A stretch of DNA of 64,000 bases from an uncultured Devosia sp. Lineage in GTDB: Bacteria > Pseudomonadota > Alphaproteobacteria > Rhizobiales > Devosiaceae. The notes under the pieces are model-generated. The model saw only the letters and a program-made list of their open reading frames with translations. It was not told the origin of the DNA and did no database searches. The DNA lies in the NCBI RefSeq assembly GCF_946479885.1, contig NZ_CAMLHM010000002.1, forward strand, positions 124,001-188,000, given 5' to 3'. Below are positions 17,886 through 26,886 of this stretch, piece after piece. The position numbers and the translations under genes were made by a program. How positions within the stretch are numbered: the first letter of the stretch is position 1; the number at the start of each line of letters is the position of its first letter.

Positions 17886-20246
17886 CTAGTCCTCCCGCCG
17901 GCTGATCCGGAACGTCACCGTGTGACGGCCGGGCGCGAGCTGGCATCGCGCTGTCTCGCCGGACGAGCGGTCCAGGGCCGCGCCATCGACGATGATTTCC
18001 TGGTATTCCCTCCTCAGCACGAGTGTGCTGGTGGAGTGCTCGGGTACGAGCACTTGGTAGGTGACGCTGTTGCCATCCACGCGCCAGGCAGCCTCGATCC
18101 TGCCGACCTTGGCGTCATGATGGGCGGCAACAGGCGACAGCGACGGGACGATCAGCGGCTCGAAGATAATGTGCTCGAAGCCGGGCTTTTCGGGATCGGG
18201 GCGGAAGCCCGCAATGGCCTCGAACAACCATTGGCAGACCGCGCCGTAGGCATAATGGTTGTAGGAATTCATCGTCGGTTCGAAGATCGAGCCATCTGCC
18301 TTGATGCCGTCCCAGCGCTCCCAGATGGTGGTGGCGCCGCGCTTGACCTGCGCCAGCCAGCCGGGAACTTCCTCCTGGAGGAACAGGCTGGCCGCCATGT
18401 CGGGCTCGCCGATCTTGACCAGCGCTGGCAACAATGCCGGCGTCCCAATGAAACCAGTGCCAATACGTCCGCGCGCCCGCTCGATGGTTGCCTTGAAGAA
18501 GCCCTTGGCTGCCTCGACGTGCTCCGCCGGGATCAGGTCGTGCAGAAAGGCCAGGGCGTAGGAACTCTGGTCGTCGTAGAGCAACCGGCCGGCGGGGGTG
18601 ACGAACTCTCTGGCGAAGGCCTGCTTCACGGCGGCGGCACGCTCTTCGAAGTGTCGCGCCTCGGCCTGCCGGCCGAGGGTTGAGGCAATGCGCGCGATTT
18701 GCTGTGACGATATGTAGAGGTAGATCGTTGCCGCGGCATCGTCGCCCATGGTGGGAACGGCCTTGAGGTGATCGTTCTGCGGCTGCAGCCAGTCGCCGAA
18801 CGAAAAGCCCTTGGCCCCCCAGCCTGAAGGCGGGCGCACGACCGGGCCATCGCTGATGGCCCAGACATAGTCATTCCACCGCGTCATCGCGGTAAACGCC
18901 TCATCCAGAATCGCCCGATCCCCGTAGTGGAGAAACAAGGTCCATGGGACGATGCTGATGGCATCGCCCCAGCCAGTCGACCCAGCAAAGCGGCTGCCAT
19001 CGGCCGGTGGCTTGAGACGGAGCGGATTGGGCGACACATGCGCGATGGCGCCGTCAGGCTCCTGGTCCACCATCATCTCGCGGACAAACTTGGCGAGGAA
19101 GCCGTGGCTATCGGCCAGGTAGCATGCGGTGGACGCAAAGACCTGCGCATCGCCGGTCCAGCCCAGACGCTCATCACGCTGCGGGCAATCGGTAGGAATG
19201 TCGATAAAGTTGCCGCGCTGCGACCAGATGGTGTTCTGAACCAGCTTGTCGACCAGAGGATTGGCCGACGTGAAGCTGGCTGTTGGGGTCGGGACCGAGG
19301 TAATCGGCACCGCGACGACGCTCTCTATGATCGCATCGCCAGTGATCGTGGCACGCGCATAGCGGAAGCCCTGAAAGGTGAATGTGGGCCGGTATTCTTC
19401 CGCCGCATCGCCGGCGAACACATACTGAACCAGCGCCTCGGCGCTGCGGAAGTTCACATTGTAGAATGTGCCGTCCTTGTCGAGAATTTCGGCATGCTCG
19501 AACAGCACCGTGGCACCAGCTGCGCCACGTCCACTGAAGGCAACATAGCCGCCGATGTTCTGTCCGAAGTCATAAACGGTGCGACCCTGGGCATCCTGCC
19601 ATGTCTTGACCGCGGCAAGGCTGGGCATTTCTTGGACGGGGGCGCATTCCGGTGCGATCAGGACGCCGGGATTGAAATCGAGCACTTCGACGCCCCGGTC
19701 TGCAACTAGCTTGACCTGCGCGTCGAAAACCTCGCCGAAATAAATACCGGACTTGCGGACCTGGCTCTCTCCGCTTGTCCACGATGCATCAGTGACCACG
19801 AGGGGCACACCCAGGCGTGCGGCGCGGATTTCGGCAAGCGCGCCGATCTTGTCGCCCCAGATATTGCTGATCCCATTACCGGTCCACATCAGCGGCGACC
19901 GGAACCAGCCGTCCGCGAGCGAAATCTCGACGGTGTTGGACCCAACCTGGAGCAGGTCGGCAATGTCGTATTCCTGCACGGACAGACGGGCGTCGTAGTT
20001 GGTCCAGCCAGGCGTGAGAACGTCTTGGCCAACGCGCTGGCCATTGATGCTGGCGCGATAGAGGCCCCAAGCGGTGATCGCCAGGGTTTCGGCACCCAGC
20101 ACCCGACCAAGCTCGAAGGTCGTCGTAACGAAAGACCCGGCCTTGCCGACACCCTGGTCAGACAACGGATGGATCATCCTTGCCTGCCAACCTTGGGGGC
20201 GAGCGGTAGCGCTCACTGCCGCGCGCGGCAACGTCATATCGTTCAA
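17886..20246 (-). CDS. Alpha-L-rhamnosidase (glycoside hydrolase family 78)
   Basis: 786 residues from a TTG at 20246, chosen because GAGGAA lies seven bases upstream; ATG 20237 is a close alternative. Order: N-terminal beta-sandwich domains (WGLYRASINGQRVGQDVLTPGW at about 60-81), (alpha/alpha)6 catalytic barrel, C-terminal beta domain. Catalytic residues by family: general acid E359 in DCPQRDERLGWTGD, general base E643 in TTIWERWDG. No signal peptide, so probably cytoplasmic. Releases terminal alpha-L-rhamnose from imported glycosides. First gene of a seven-gene operon with an ABC importer, esterase and LacI gene; a paralogous LacI gene is divergent. Confidence 0.95.
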   Translation of the reverse strand: MNDMTLPRAAVSATARPQGWQARMIHPLSDQGVGKAGSFVTTTFELGRVLGAETLAITAWGLYRASINGQRVGQDVLTPGWTNYDARLSVQEYDIADLLQVGSNTVEISLADGWFRSPLMWTGNGISNIWGDKIGALAEIRAARLGVPLVVTDASWTSGESQVRKSGIYFGEVFDAQVKLVADRGVEVLDFNPGVLIAPECAPVQEMPSLAAVKTWQDAQGRTVYDFGQNIGGYVAFSGRGAAGATVLFEHAEILDKDGTFYNVNFRSAEALVQYVFAGDAAEEYRPTFTFQGFRYARATITGDAIIESVVAVPITSVPTPTASFTSANPLVDKLVQNTIWSQRGNFIDIPTDCPQRDERLGWTGDAQVFASTACYLADSHGFLAKFVREMMVDQEPDGAIAHVSPNPLRLKPPADGSRFAGSTGWGDAISIVPWTLFLHYGDRAILDEAFTAMTRWNDYVWAISDGPVVRPPSGWGAKGFSFGDWLQPQNDHLKAVPTMGDDAAATIYLYISSQQIARIASTLGRQAEARHFEERAAAVKQAFAREFVTPAGRLLYDDQSSYALAFLHDLIPAEHVEAAKGFFKATIERARGRIGTGFIGTPALLPALVKIGEPDMAASLFLQEEVPGWLAQVKRGATTIWERWDGIKADGSIFEPTMNSYNHYAYGAVCQWLFEAIAGFRPDPEKPGFEHIIFEPLIVPSLSPVAAHHDAKVGRIEAAWRVDGNSVTYQVLVPEHSTSTLVLRREYQEIIVDGAALDRSSGETARCQLAPGRHTVTFRISRRED

Positions 20247-20384
20247 GGGAAATTCCTCCCTGGCGCTTGGCTGCGCCAGTGTGTGCAATGTTGTACGTGC
20301 AGCGTTGTACGAAATTGATGTCATTGCAAGCGGAAAATAATCAGGCACATTGCAGGCTCGATTTTCCACCCGAAGGATGGGGCA
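20247..20384. promoter_or_regulatory. Divergent operator region of the rhamnoside operon
   Basis: 138-base gap between the rhamnosidase gene and a LacI gene. Holds an 8-bp direct repeat GTTGTACG (20291-20298 and 20305-20312), an inverted pair TGCAATG (20285-20291) / CATTGCA (20323-20329), and another CATTGCA at 20348-20354. Such repeats are candidate LacI operators; which regulator binds which is not decidable from sequence. Confidence 0.45.
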
Positions 20385-21422
20385 TTGGACAAGGCGCCAA
20401 AGCGCAAGCGCGTGACGATCCATGACGTAGCCAAGGATGCGGAAGTGTCCTTCGCGGCCGTGTCAAAAGTGCTGCGGAACGCCTATGGCGTGAGTGATGG
20501 CCTGCGCGAACGCGTCAAGGCGTCCATCGCCAAGCTTGGCTATACGCCAAGCTTTTCCGCGCGCGGTATGAGCGGAGGGAAAACCTTCGTGATCGGCGTC
20601 ATATTTCCCGACATGCGGAACCCGTTCTTCGCTGACGTCCTGACAGGAATAAGTGCTGCGCTGGAGCGGACGACCTATCAAATGGTGCAGGGCATTGTGC
20701 AGCACTCGAGCGAAGCCGCACTGGCTCAATCGATGCTCAGCATGCAACTGGACGGCCTGATCGTGGTCGGCAGCGTAAGTTCCGCCGAGACGCTCTCGGC
20801 GCTCGGGGCCAAGATTCCCCTCGTCCTGATTGGCCACCACCTTCCAAATGTCACTGCCCTCGACACCGTCAACAACGACGACCACGAGAGCGGCCGGATC
20901 GCTGTGCGGCACCTTGTCGAACACGGGTATCGCAAGATTGCGATGCTCAGCCTTGAGACCGTCAATGGTTCGGTGATCGAGCACAGAGAGGCCGGCTATC
21001 AGGAGGCCATGAACGAAGCCGGTCTGGCCCGCTATGTCGAGGTTGTTCGTGCGCCACAAAACCTTCGGGACATCCAGGTGGCCACCCAGGGTCTATTGGC
21101 GACGCCAGGAAAGCGGGAAGCCATATTCTGCTGGACGGACTACGTGGCCCTTGAGGTGCTCAGTGTCGCCGGCATATCCGGGCTTTCTGTTCCAAGCGAG
21201 CTCGCCGTCGTGGGCCACGACAACACTATGTACTGCGCGTTCGACCAGAACTCACTGACCAGCATCGACCAGTCTGGCGAGCAACTGGGTCTCCAGGCGA
21301 CTAGGCTCTTGGTGGAACGCATCGAGGGCCGGCAGAAGGCCGAAAATTTCCTGGTCCATCCCCGTCTTGTGGCCAGGCGCAGCACTGCTGGCAAAACTGC
21401 CGAGGTCAAATCTCTTTCTTAG
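20385..21422 (+). CDS. LacI-family transcriptional regulator (paralogue 2)
   Basis: 345 residues from TTG 20385 (AAGGATGGGGCA just upstream). HTH VTIHDVAKDAEVSFAAVSKVL, hinge, then a periplasmic-binding-like sugar domain with VIGVIFPDMRNPFFADVLTG. Divergent from the rhamnosidase operon and so its likely repressor. Paralogous to the LacI protein encoded at the far end of the same operon. It ends directly against a transposase remnant. Confidence 0.92.
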   Translation: MDKAPKRKRVTIHDVAKDAEVSFAAVSKVLRNAYGVSDGLRERVKASIAKLGYTPSFSARGMSGGKTFVIGVIFPDMRNPFFADVLTGISAALERTTYQMVQGIVQHSSEAALAQSMLSMQLDGLIVVGSVSSAETLSALGAKIPLVLIGHHLPNVTALDTVNNDDHESGRIAVRHLVEHGYRKIAMLSLETVNGSVIEHREAGYQEAMNEAGLARYVEVVRAPQNLRDIQVATQGLLATPGKREAIFCWTDYVALEVLSVAGISGLSVPSELAVVGHDNTMYCAFDQNSLTSIDQSGEQLGLQATRLLVERIEGRQKAENFLVHPRLVARRSTAGKTAEVKSLS

Positions 21423-21424
21423 GC

Positions 21425-21835
21425 AGCCGAGCGGCATACCAGGGCGTAGTGGGCCTTGGCTGACCAGGCAACGAAGCGCTGACACGCGATCTGGCATTGC
21501 CATGGCGGAAGTCCGCGATGGTCTTGAAGTCAGGTACCAGCTTGCCGAGCCACTACATCAGTTCGATGTTGCGACCCGCCTCGCGCCAAGCTTCGGGATC
21601 GAGGTCAGCTGATGCTGGTGACCATAGACATAGAGCTTGAGCATCGTGGCCGGCGCGTAGCAGGGTCTGCCGGTCGATGCCGCGGCACGCGGGCGAAGCC
21701 GTGTTCGGAAAGATCGAGTTCATCCACTGACCGGGTTATCCGCCTCGACACGCGGACAGAAAGCTCGCCTGCTGATGGTCGGACCTCGACAAACGTCCCA
21801 TCTGGCACCCCCAGAAGCAGGGCTCGATCATAGCA
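21425..21835 (-). pseudogene. Decayed IS1182-type transposase fragment
   Basis: Reading the minus strand from about 21835 gives pieces of the N-terminal part of an IS1182-family transposase in several frames: VDELDLSEHGFARVP, then GRPCYAPATMLKLYVYGHQHQL, then EAGRNIELM-stop-WLGKLVPDFKTIADFRHGNA, then ACQRFVAW. At least two frameshifts and one in-frame TAG separate them. The C-terminal catalytic half is missing and no terminal inverted repeats are visible, so it cannot move. It marks an old insertion or recombination point between two carbohydrate operons. Confidence 0.8.
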
Positions 21836-21985
21836 TAATCAGGGCTTTTCAAACCGCCTCAGCCCTATCCGTCCTTCCGCTTCGCGCCACCTTTCCGGGC
21901 ATTCAACGCCCTGGCGAGACCGTCTTCCCTCATCGTTGGGATGGAGCAGAATCCGCAGATACGAACCACCCATTGGGTGCGCGCC

Positions 21986-22030
21986 TTGACATCTCAACTA
22001 AAATGATATCAGTTCAATTTAGTTGAGATG
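21986..22030 (+). promoter_or_regulatory. 13-bp operator dyad with -35-like TTGACA
   Basis: CATCTCAACTAAA (21990-22002) and TTTAGTTGAGATG (22018-22030) are perfect inverted arms around a 15-base centre that includes TGATATCA. A perfect TTGACA (21986-21991) touches the left arm. It lies 115 bases before the binding-protein gene, so it is a likely operator/promoter of the 22.1-32.9 kb operon. The regulator could be the LacI gene at 30216 or an outside (for example ROK or GntR) protein. Confidence 0.6.
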
Positions 22031-22145
22031 GCAGAGACCATCGCGATAAGTCTGGCTTTGGTCACGGACTGAGTCTCGAGGCCATCGACAAGAGGACGAC
22101 TAAAACTGCGCAAACGGCCGACGCAGTCGGCCATGAGGAGGAACT

Positions 22146-23915
22146 ATGAAACGACCTGCCCTGCTGGGCAGCGCGATGGCGCTGCTTACCCTGCCACTGC
22201 TTGCATCAACCGCACTTGCCCAGGTTGCCGACGTGCCGCGCAACGAGACCCTGGTCCTCACCCCCTGGGGCGACCAGCCCGCCCAGTTCGCAAACATCGA
22301 GAACTGGCACCCCTACCTGACCTCGGTCTCGCATCAGCGCGACGTGATGCAGTTCACCGTCAACGAGGCGCTGTTCTACACCAACCTCAACGACGGCAAG
22401 CTGATCCCATGGCAGGCCGAGAGCTTTGAGTATGCTCCCGACTTCCTCAGCGCCACGCTCAAGCTGCGCGACGGTGTCGAGTGGTCGGATGGCGAGAAGT
22501 TCTCCGCCGATGACGTGAAGTTCACGCTGGAAACTCTGCGCGATGCGCCGCCAGAGTTCAACGGTTCGGCGTCCTTCAAGGAGTGGATCAAGGACGTCAC
22601 TGTCGTCGATCCCCTGAACGTCACCATTAACTTCAATAAGCCCGCGCCGCGCTTCATCCGCGATTTCCTGGCGCTCGGACACGAAAACCACTACCCGATC
22701 CTGCCCAAGCACATCTGGGAAGGTCAGGATCTCGCGACCTTCACCAACTTCGACCTCTCCAAGGGCTGGCCGGTCGGCACCGGCGCCTACAAGCTGGTCT
22801 CGACCACCAACCAGCAGGAGATCTTCGATCGCCGCGACGACTGGTGGGGTGCCAAAATCGGCTTCCAGGATCTGCCAGCGCCCAAGCGCATCACCCTCGT
22901 TCCCGTATCGAGCGATGACGCGATGGGCCAACTGCACATCGCCAACCAGATCGACGGCGGTCGCCAGTTGATGATCGGCACGTTCGAGGCCGCCCGCGCC
23001 CAGAACGACCAGCTAGCGTCGTGGAACACGGAAGGCCCGAACTGGGGCGCTCCGGACGGCTGCGACTATTCCCTCGTCTTCAACCAGATGAAGGCGCCGT
23101 GGAATGACGTGAACGTCCGCTACGCGATGAACTACGCTATCGACCGCACCGCCATCAACGAGATCGGCTACGAAGGCGGGCAGAAGCCGGTGACCTTCGC
23201 CTTCTCCAACTACATGGCAGGAACCTGGCTCGGCGAGGGTAGCCCGCTCCAGGCTGTGCTCGACAAGTACAACCTCGACAATCCCGATCCGGCCAAGGTC
23301 GAGGAGTACATGACCAAGGCCGGCTACGCCAAGGATGCCAATGGCCTCTGGGCAAAGGACGGCGTGCCGCTGACGGTGACCGTACGCACTCCGGCCTTCA
23401 TCCAACCGGTGCTTGCGCCGCTGACCCAGCAGTTCAAGAACGCCGGCTTCGATGCCGTGCAGGCTCCGGTGGACGACACCTGGTTGCCGGACATTTTGAG
23501 CGGCAATTTCGACACGATGATCTTCGTGCACTGCGGCAGCCAGTCAGAGCCGCTCGAGACCCTGCAGCACTATCACAGCAAGTTCGCTCGCCCCATCGGC
23601 GAGAACGTTCCGACCCCCATCGCTGCGTCGCGCTACATGAACCCTGAATACGACGCGCTCATCGACGCGATGGATGCCGTCCCTGCCAGCACCGATCCGA
23701 ATTCGGAATACATGAAGAACGCCGTTGCTGCCCTCGACATCGCGCTGCGCGACCTGCCGCAGATCGACCTGCTCGAGGAATATCATGTGGTGACCTTCAA
23801 CAACGCCTACTGGACCGGCTGGCCGTCCGCCGCCGATCCTTATGTCGCCCCGTACACCCCGTGGGAGGCGTTCAACGTCGTCATCCACAACCTAAAGCCG
23901 AGCGGCGCGGAATAA
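22146..23915 (+). CDS. ABC transporter substrate-binding protein, family 5 (peptide/oligosaccharide type)
   Basis: 589 residues; signal peptide (RPALLGSAMALLTLPLLASTALAQ). The family 5 signature WSDGEKFSADDVKFTLE is at about residues 115-130. Members bind di- and oligopeptides, nickel or, in soil bacteria, oligosaccharides. A strong GAGGAGG ribosome site precedes ATG 22146. The downstream genes (glycosidase, hydrolase, LacI) point to a carbohydrate ligand rather than a peptide; this is inference. A 9-bp stem-loop follows the stop codon. Confidence 0.94.
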   Translation: MKRPALLGSAMALLTLPLLASTALAQVADVPRNETLVLTPWGDQPAQFANIENWHPYLTSVSHQRDVMQFTVNEALFYTNLNDGKLIPWQAESFEYAPDFLSATLKLRDGVEWSDGEKFSADDVKFTLETLRDAPPEFNGSASFKEWIKDVTVVDPLNVTINFNKPAPRFIRDFLALGHENHYPILPKHIWEGQDLATFTNFDLSKGWPVGTGAYKLVSTTNQQEIFDRRDDWWGAKIGFQDLPAPKRITLVPVSSDDAMGQLHIANQIDGGRQLMIGTFEAARAQNDQLASWNTEGPNWGAPDGCDYSLVFNQMKAPWNDVNVRYAMNYAIDRTAINEIGYEGGQKPVTFAFSNYMAGTWLGEGSPLQAVLDKYNLDNPDPAKVEEYMTKAGYAKDANGLWAKDGVPLTVTVRTPAFIQPVLAPLTQQFKNAGFDAVQAPVDDTWLPDILSGNFDTMIFVHCGSQSEPLETLQHYHSKFARPIGENVPTPIAASRYMNPEYDALIDAMDAVPASTDPNSEYMKNAVAALDIALRDLPQIDLLEEYHVVTFNNAYWTGWPSAADPYVAPYTPWEAFNVVIHNLKPSGAE

Positions 23916-23936
23916 GTGGTCCCTCCCTGCCACTGG

Positions 23937-23964
23937 GCAGAGGGCGGCTGTTGCTGCCCTCTGC
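23937..23964 (+). other. Intercistronic stem-loop after the binding-protein gene
   Basis: GCAGAGGGC (23937-23945) pairs perfectly with GCCCTCTGC (23956-23964), 10-base loop, in the 81-base gap before the permease gene. No T-tract. Position and form match the stem-loop after the other binding-protein gene at 16460; likely a message-stabilising element. Confidence 0.6.
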
Positions 23965-23996
23965 TTCCCGCGCTGAACTCATACCAGTGAGACGAC

Positions 23997-25001
23997 ATGT
24001 CGAGAGAACTCCTGCGCTATCTGCTGACCAGGTTCGGCCAACTCTTGCTGGTCATCTTCGTCGCGGTCAGCATCAACTTCATCATCCCGCGCTTGCTTCC
24101 CGGCGATCCGGTGCAAACAGCACTGGCGCGGCTGCAAACGAGCGGCGGGGCGCAGAATATCGATATCCAGGCGATCTCGGCCGCCTATCGGGCCAAGTAC
24201 GGCCTCGATGCGTCAATCCTGCAACAATACATCAACTACTGGGGCGACCTGCTCCGGCTCGACCTCGGGGTGTCGTTCGTGAACTTCCCAGAAAAGGTCT
24301 CGACTATGATCGCGGCCGCACTGCCGTGGTCGGGGATGCTGCTTGGCGTGGCGACCCTGATCGCCTTCAGCGTCGGCTCGCTCCTCGGCGCGCGCCTCGC
24401 TTGGCCGGGCTCTGGGCGGACGATCAAATCGATCGTGCCGTTCATGATGATCCTGACCTCGATCCCGTTCTATCTTCTTGCGATCATCCTGATCTATTTC
24501 TTCGCCGTGGTGCTGAAGTGGCTTCCACCCGCCGGCGGCGTCGACACCACCCGCATCATGCGGCTTGACTGGGCCACCACCGAGGACGTGCTAAGACACG
24601 CTTTCCTGCCCTGCCTCGCTATCGTCCTCGGCAATATCGGCTTCTGGGCTCTCGGCATGCGCAGCCAGATGGTCTCGGTGCTGGGCGAGGACTACATCAC
24701 TTTCGCCGAGGCCAAGGGCCTCCATCCAAACCGGATTTTCGTCTGGTACGGCATGCGCAACGCGCTGCTGGCGCAGATTACTGCCCTGGCGCTGTCGCTT
24801 GGTTCGGTGGTCTCGGGCGCCGTGCTCGTCGAGGTGATCTTCAATTACCCGGGGCTCGGTTCGCTCCTCTATGTCGCTATCCGCGGCCAAGACTATTTCG
24901 TCATCCAGGGCGTGGTGCTGATGCTGATCGTTTCCCTGGCCGTGCTGCTGTTTCTCGTCGACCTGATTTATCCGCTGCTTGACCCGAGGATTCGGCGATG
25001 A
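23997..25001 (+). CDS. ABC transporter permease, DppB/OppB type
   Basis: 334 residues with six predicted membrane segments. N-terminal YLLTRFGQLLLVIFVAVSINF and LPGDPVQ are typical of this permease class; the EAA-like loop is EDYITFAEAKGLHPNRIF. Forms the inner-membrane channel with the next permease, whose gene it overlaps by 4 bases. Confidence 0.95.
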   Translation: MSRELLRYLLTRFGQLLLVIFVAVSINFIIPRLLPGDPVQTALARLQTSGGAQNIDIQAISAAYRAKYGLDASILQQYINYWGDLLRLDLGVSFVNFPEKVSTMIAAALPWSGMLLGVATLIAFSVGSLLGARLAWPGSGRTIKSIVPFMMILTSIPFYLLAIILIYFFAVVLKWLPPAGGVDTTRIMRLDWATTEDVLRHAFLPCLAIVLGNIGFWALGMRSQMVSVLGEDYITFAEAKGLHPNRIFVWYGMRNALLAQITALALSLGSVVSGAVLVEVIFNYPGLGSLLYVAIRGQDYFVIQGVVLMLIVSLAVLLFLVDLIYPLLDPRIRR

Positions 25002-25858
25002 CCTTTCTCAGCTCCCTTCGCCGCAACTACGAGCAGGGCCGGATCAGCGGTGCGCTGCTGCTCGGGCTCGCCATCCTCGGCGTCATCCTGCTGCTCTGCG
25101 CCAGCGGCCCGTGGTTCGTTGATGCCGTGAACGCTCAGGTCGGCGCCGTGCGGCCGCGCCAGCCGCCCGGGCCCGAGTACTTCCTCGGCACAGATTCGCA
25201 GGGCCGAGACATGTGGACCCTCCTTATCTATGCGACGCCCAACACCCTCAAAATGGGGCTGATCGCCGGGTTCATTGGCGTGGGCGTTGGCACAGCGCTC
25301 GGGCTGATTGCTGGGCATTTCGGCGGCATTGTCGATGCGGTCATCCGGGTAATTTCGGATGCGTTGCTGACTGTGCCGGCCATCGCCATCCTTGTCATCA
25401 TCGCCGGCAACATCGACCGCATGACCACTTTGGTGATGGCCTTGGTCGTCGCTTCGCTGGGCTGGATGTTCACCGCCCGCACGGTACGCGCCCAGGTGCT
25501 CACCATACGCGAGAAATCCTACATCGAGGTGGCTCGGGTGAATGGCGAGGGCCAGTGGGAGATACTGTTTACCGAGATCATGCCCAACATCATGCCCTAC
25601 ATCGTCGCGAGCTTCGTCGGCACTGTCTCGGGCTCGATCCTTGCAGTCATCGGGCTTGAGGCATTGGGCCTTGGCGCGCTCGATGAAATAACGCTCGGCA
25701 ACACAATCTACTGGAGCCAGCAATCGTCCGCGGTGCTGCGTGGCTACTGGTGGTGGTGGTCCCCGCCGATTGTCGTTATCGCGCTCATCTTCATCGGACT
25801 GTTCCTGACCTCAGTGGGCTTCGACCGGTTCGCCAACCCCAAACTGGCGAGGCGCTGA
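24998..25858 (+). CDS. ABC transporter permease, DppC/OppC type
   Basis: 286 residues. LGTDSQGRDMWTLLIYATPNTLKMGLIAG is the usual DppC region after the first membrane helix; EAA loop EKSYIEVARVNGEGQWEILF. The start overlaps the previous stop (ATGA) and the stop overlaps the next start (TGATG), so the transporter genes are translationally coupled. Confidence 0.95.
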   Translation: MTFLSSLRRNYEQGRISGALLLGLAILGVILLLCASGPWFVDAVNAQVGAVRPRQPPGPEYFLGTDSQGRDMWTLLIYATPNTLKMGLIAGFIGVGVGTALGLIAGHFGGIVDAVIRVISDALLTVPAIAILVIIAGNIDRMTTLVMALVVASLGWMFTARTVRAQVLTIREKSYIEVARVNGEGQWEILFTEIMPNIMPYIVASFVGTVSGSILAVIGLEALGLGALDEITLGNTIYWSQQSSAVLRGYWWWWSPPIVVIALIFIGLFLTSVGFDRFANPKLARR

Positions 25859-26886
25859 TGGCCATCGACTTCACACAACAGCCCATTCTGGTCGTCAAAG
25901 ACCTCAACGTCCACTACGACACCGGCAAAGGCGCCGCGAAAGCGGTAAACGACGTCTCGTTCTCGCTTCGCCCGGGTGAGCGTCTCGGTCTGATTGGAGA
26001 GTCGGGGTCGGGTAAGACCACTATGGCGACGGCCCTGATGCGCCTGACCCGCGCCCCCGGCCGCATCGTTTCGGGAAGCGTAGAGCTCGACGGCCGCGAT
26101 CTGCTCAAGCTCAGTCAGAAAGAACTGCGCGAGACGCGACTTCGAGACATCGCCCTGATTCCGCAGGGCGCGATGAGTTCGCTCAATCCCGTCATGCGGC
26201 TTGAGGAACAGATCATCGACGCTATCTTGGCGCACCAGCCGCGGATGAAGCGCAAAGACCTTGAGGTGCGGGTGCTTGAACTCCTCCGCAACGTCGGTCT
26301 GGCTGCCGAAGTCGCCCGTCGCTATCCCCACGAGATGTCTGGCGGCATGAAGCAACGTGCCACCATGGCCATCGCAACATCCCTGGCGCCGAAGGTGATC
26401 GTAGCGGACGAGCCAACCAGTGCGCTCGACGTTGTGGTGCAACGGCAGGTCATGCAGACGCTGGGTCGCCTCCAGGATGGTCTCGGCGCCGCGGTGGTGC
26501 TCATCGGGCACGATATGGGACTAATCGCGCAGTTCGCCGACACTGTGGGCGTTATGTATGCCGGCAAGCTCGTCGAGATCGGGCCGGTCCGGCAGATGAT
26601 CGAAAGCCCGAACCATCCCTATACCAGGCTACTGGTAGAAAGCCTGCCTGGCATTGAAGTCAAGCAGGCCCTGACGGGCATACCAGGCCTGCCACCTCCG
26701 TTGATGGATCTCCCACCCGGATGCAGTTTCAACCCCAGGTGTCCTCTCGCATTTGAAAGATGCGTCCACGAGACACCGCTGCTGCAGGACGTTGGGGAGC
26801 GGCAGTCTGCTGCCTGCCATCTCTATCCAACTCACAAGGAATTGCCGCCTTTGCCGGCACGAACAGGGCACGAGGTCTCAGCATGA
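25858..26886 (+). CDS. ABC transporter ATP-binding protein, DppD/OppD type
   Basis: 342 residues from ATG 25858, which shares a base with the permease TGA. Walker A GESGSGKTT, signature region HEMSGGMKQRATMA, Walker B KVIVADEPTSALD, H-loop IGHD. The C-terminal oligopeptide-transporter extension has the Cys cluster in PPGCSFNPRCPLAFERC. Pairs with the DppF-type ATPase encoded next. The earlier in-frame start at 25750 lies inside the permease gene and is unlikely. Confidence 0.95.
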   Translation: MAIDFTQQPILVVKDLNVHYDTGKGAAKAVNDVSFSLRPGERLGLIGESGSGKTTMATALMRLTRAPGRIVSGSVELDGRDLLKLSQKELRETRLRDIALIPQGAMSSLNPVMRLEEQIIDAILAHQPRMKRKDLEVRVLELLRNVGLAAEVARRYPHEMSGGMKQRATMAIATSLAPKVIVADEPTSALDVVVQRQVMQTLGRLQDGLGAAVVLIGHDMGLIAQFADTVGVMYAGKLVEIGPVRQMIESPNHPYTRLLVESLPGIEVKQALTGIPGLPPPLMDLPPGCSFNPRCPLAFERCVHETPLLQDVGERQSAACHLYPTHKELPPLPARTGHEVSA

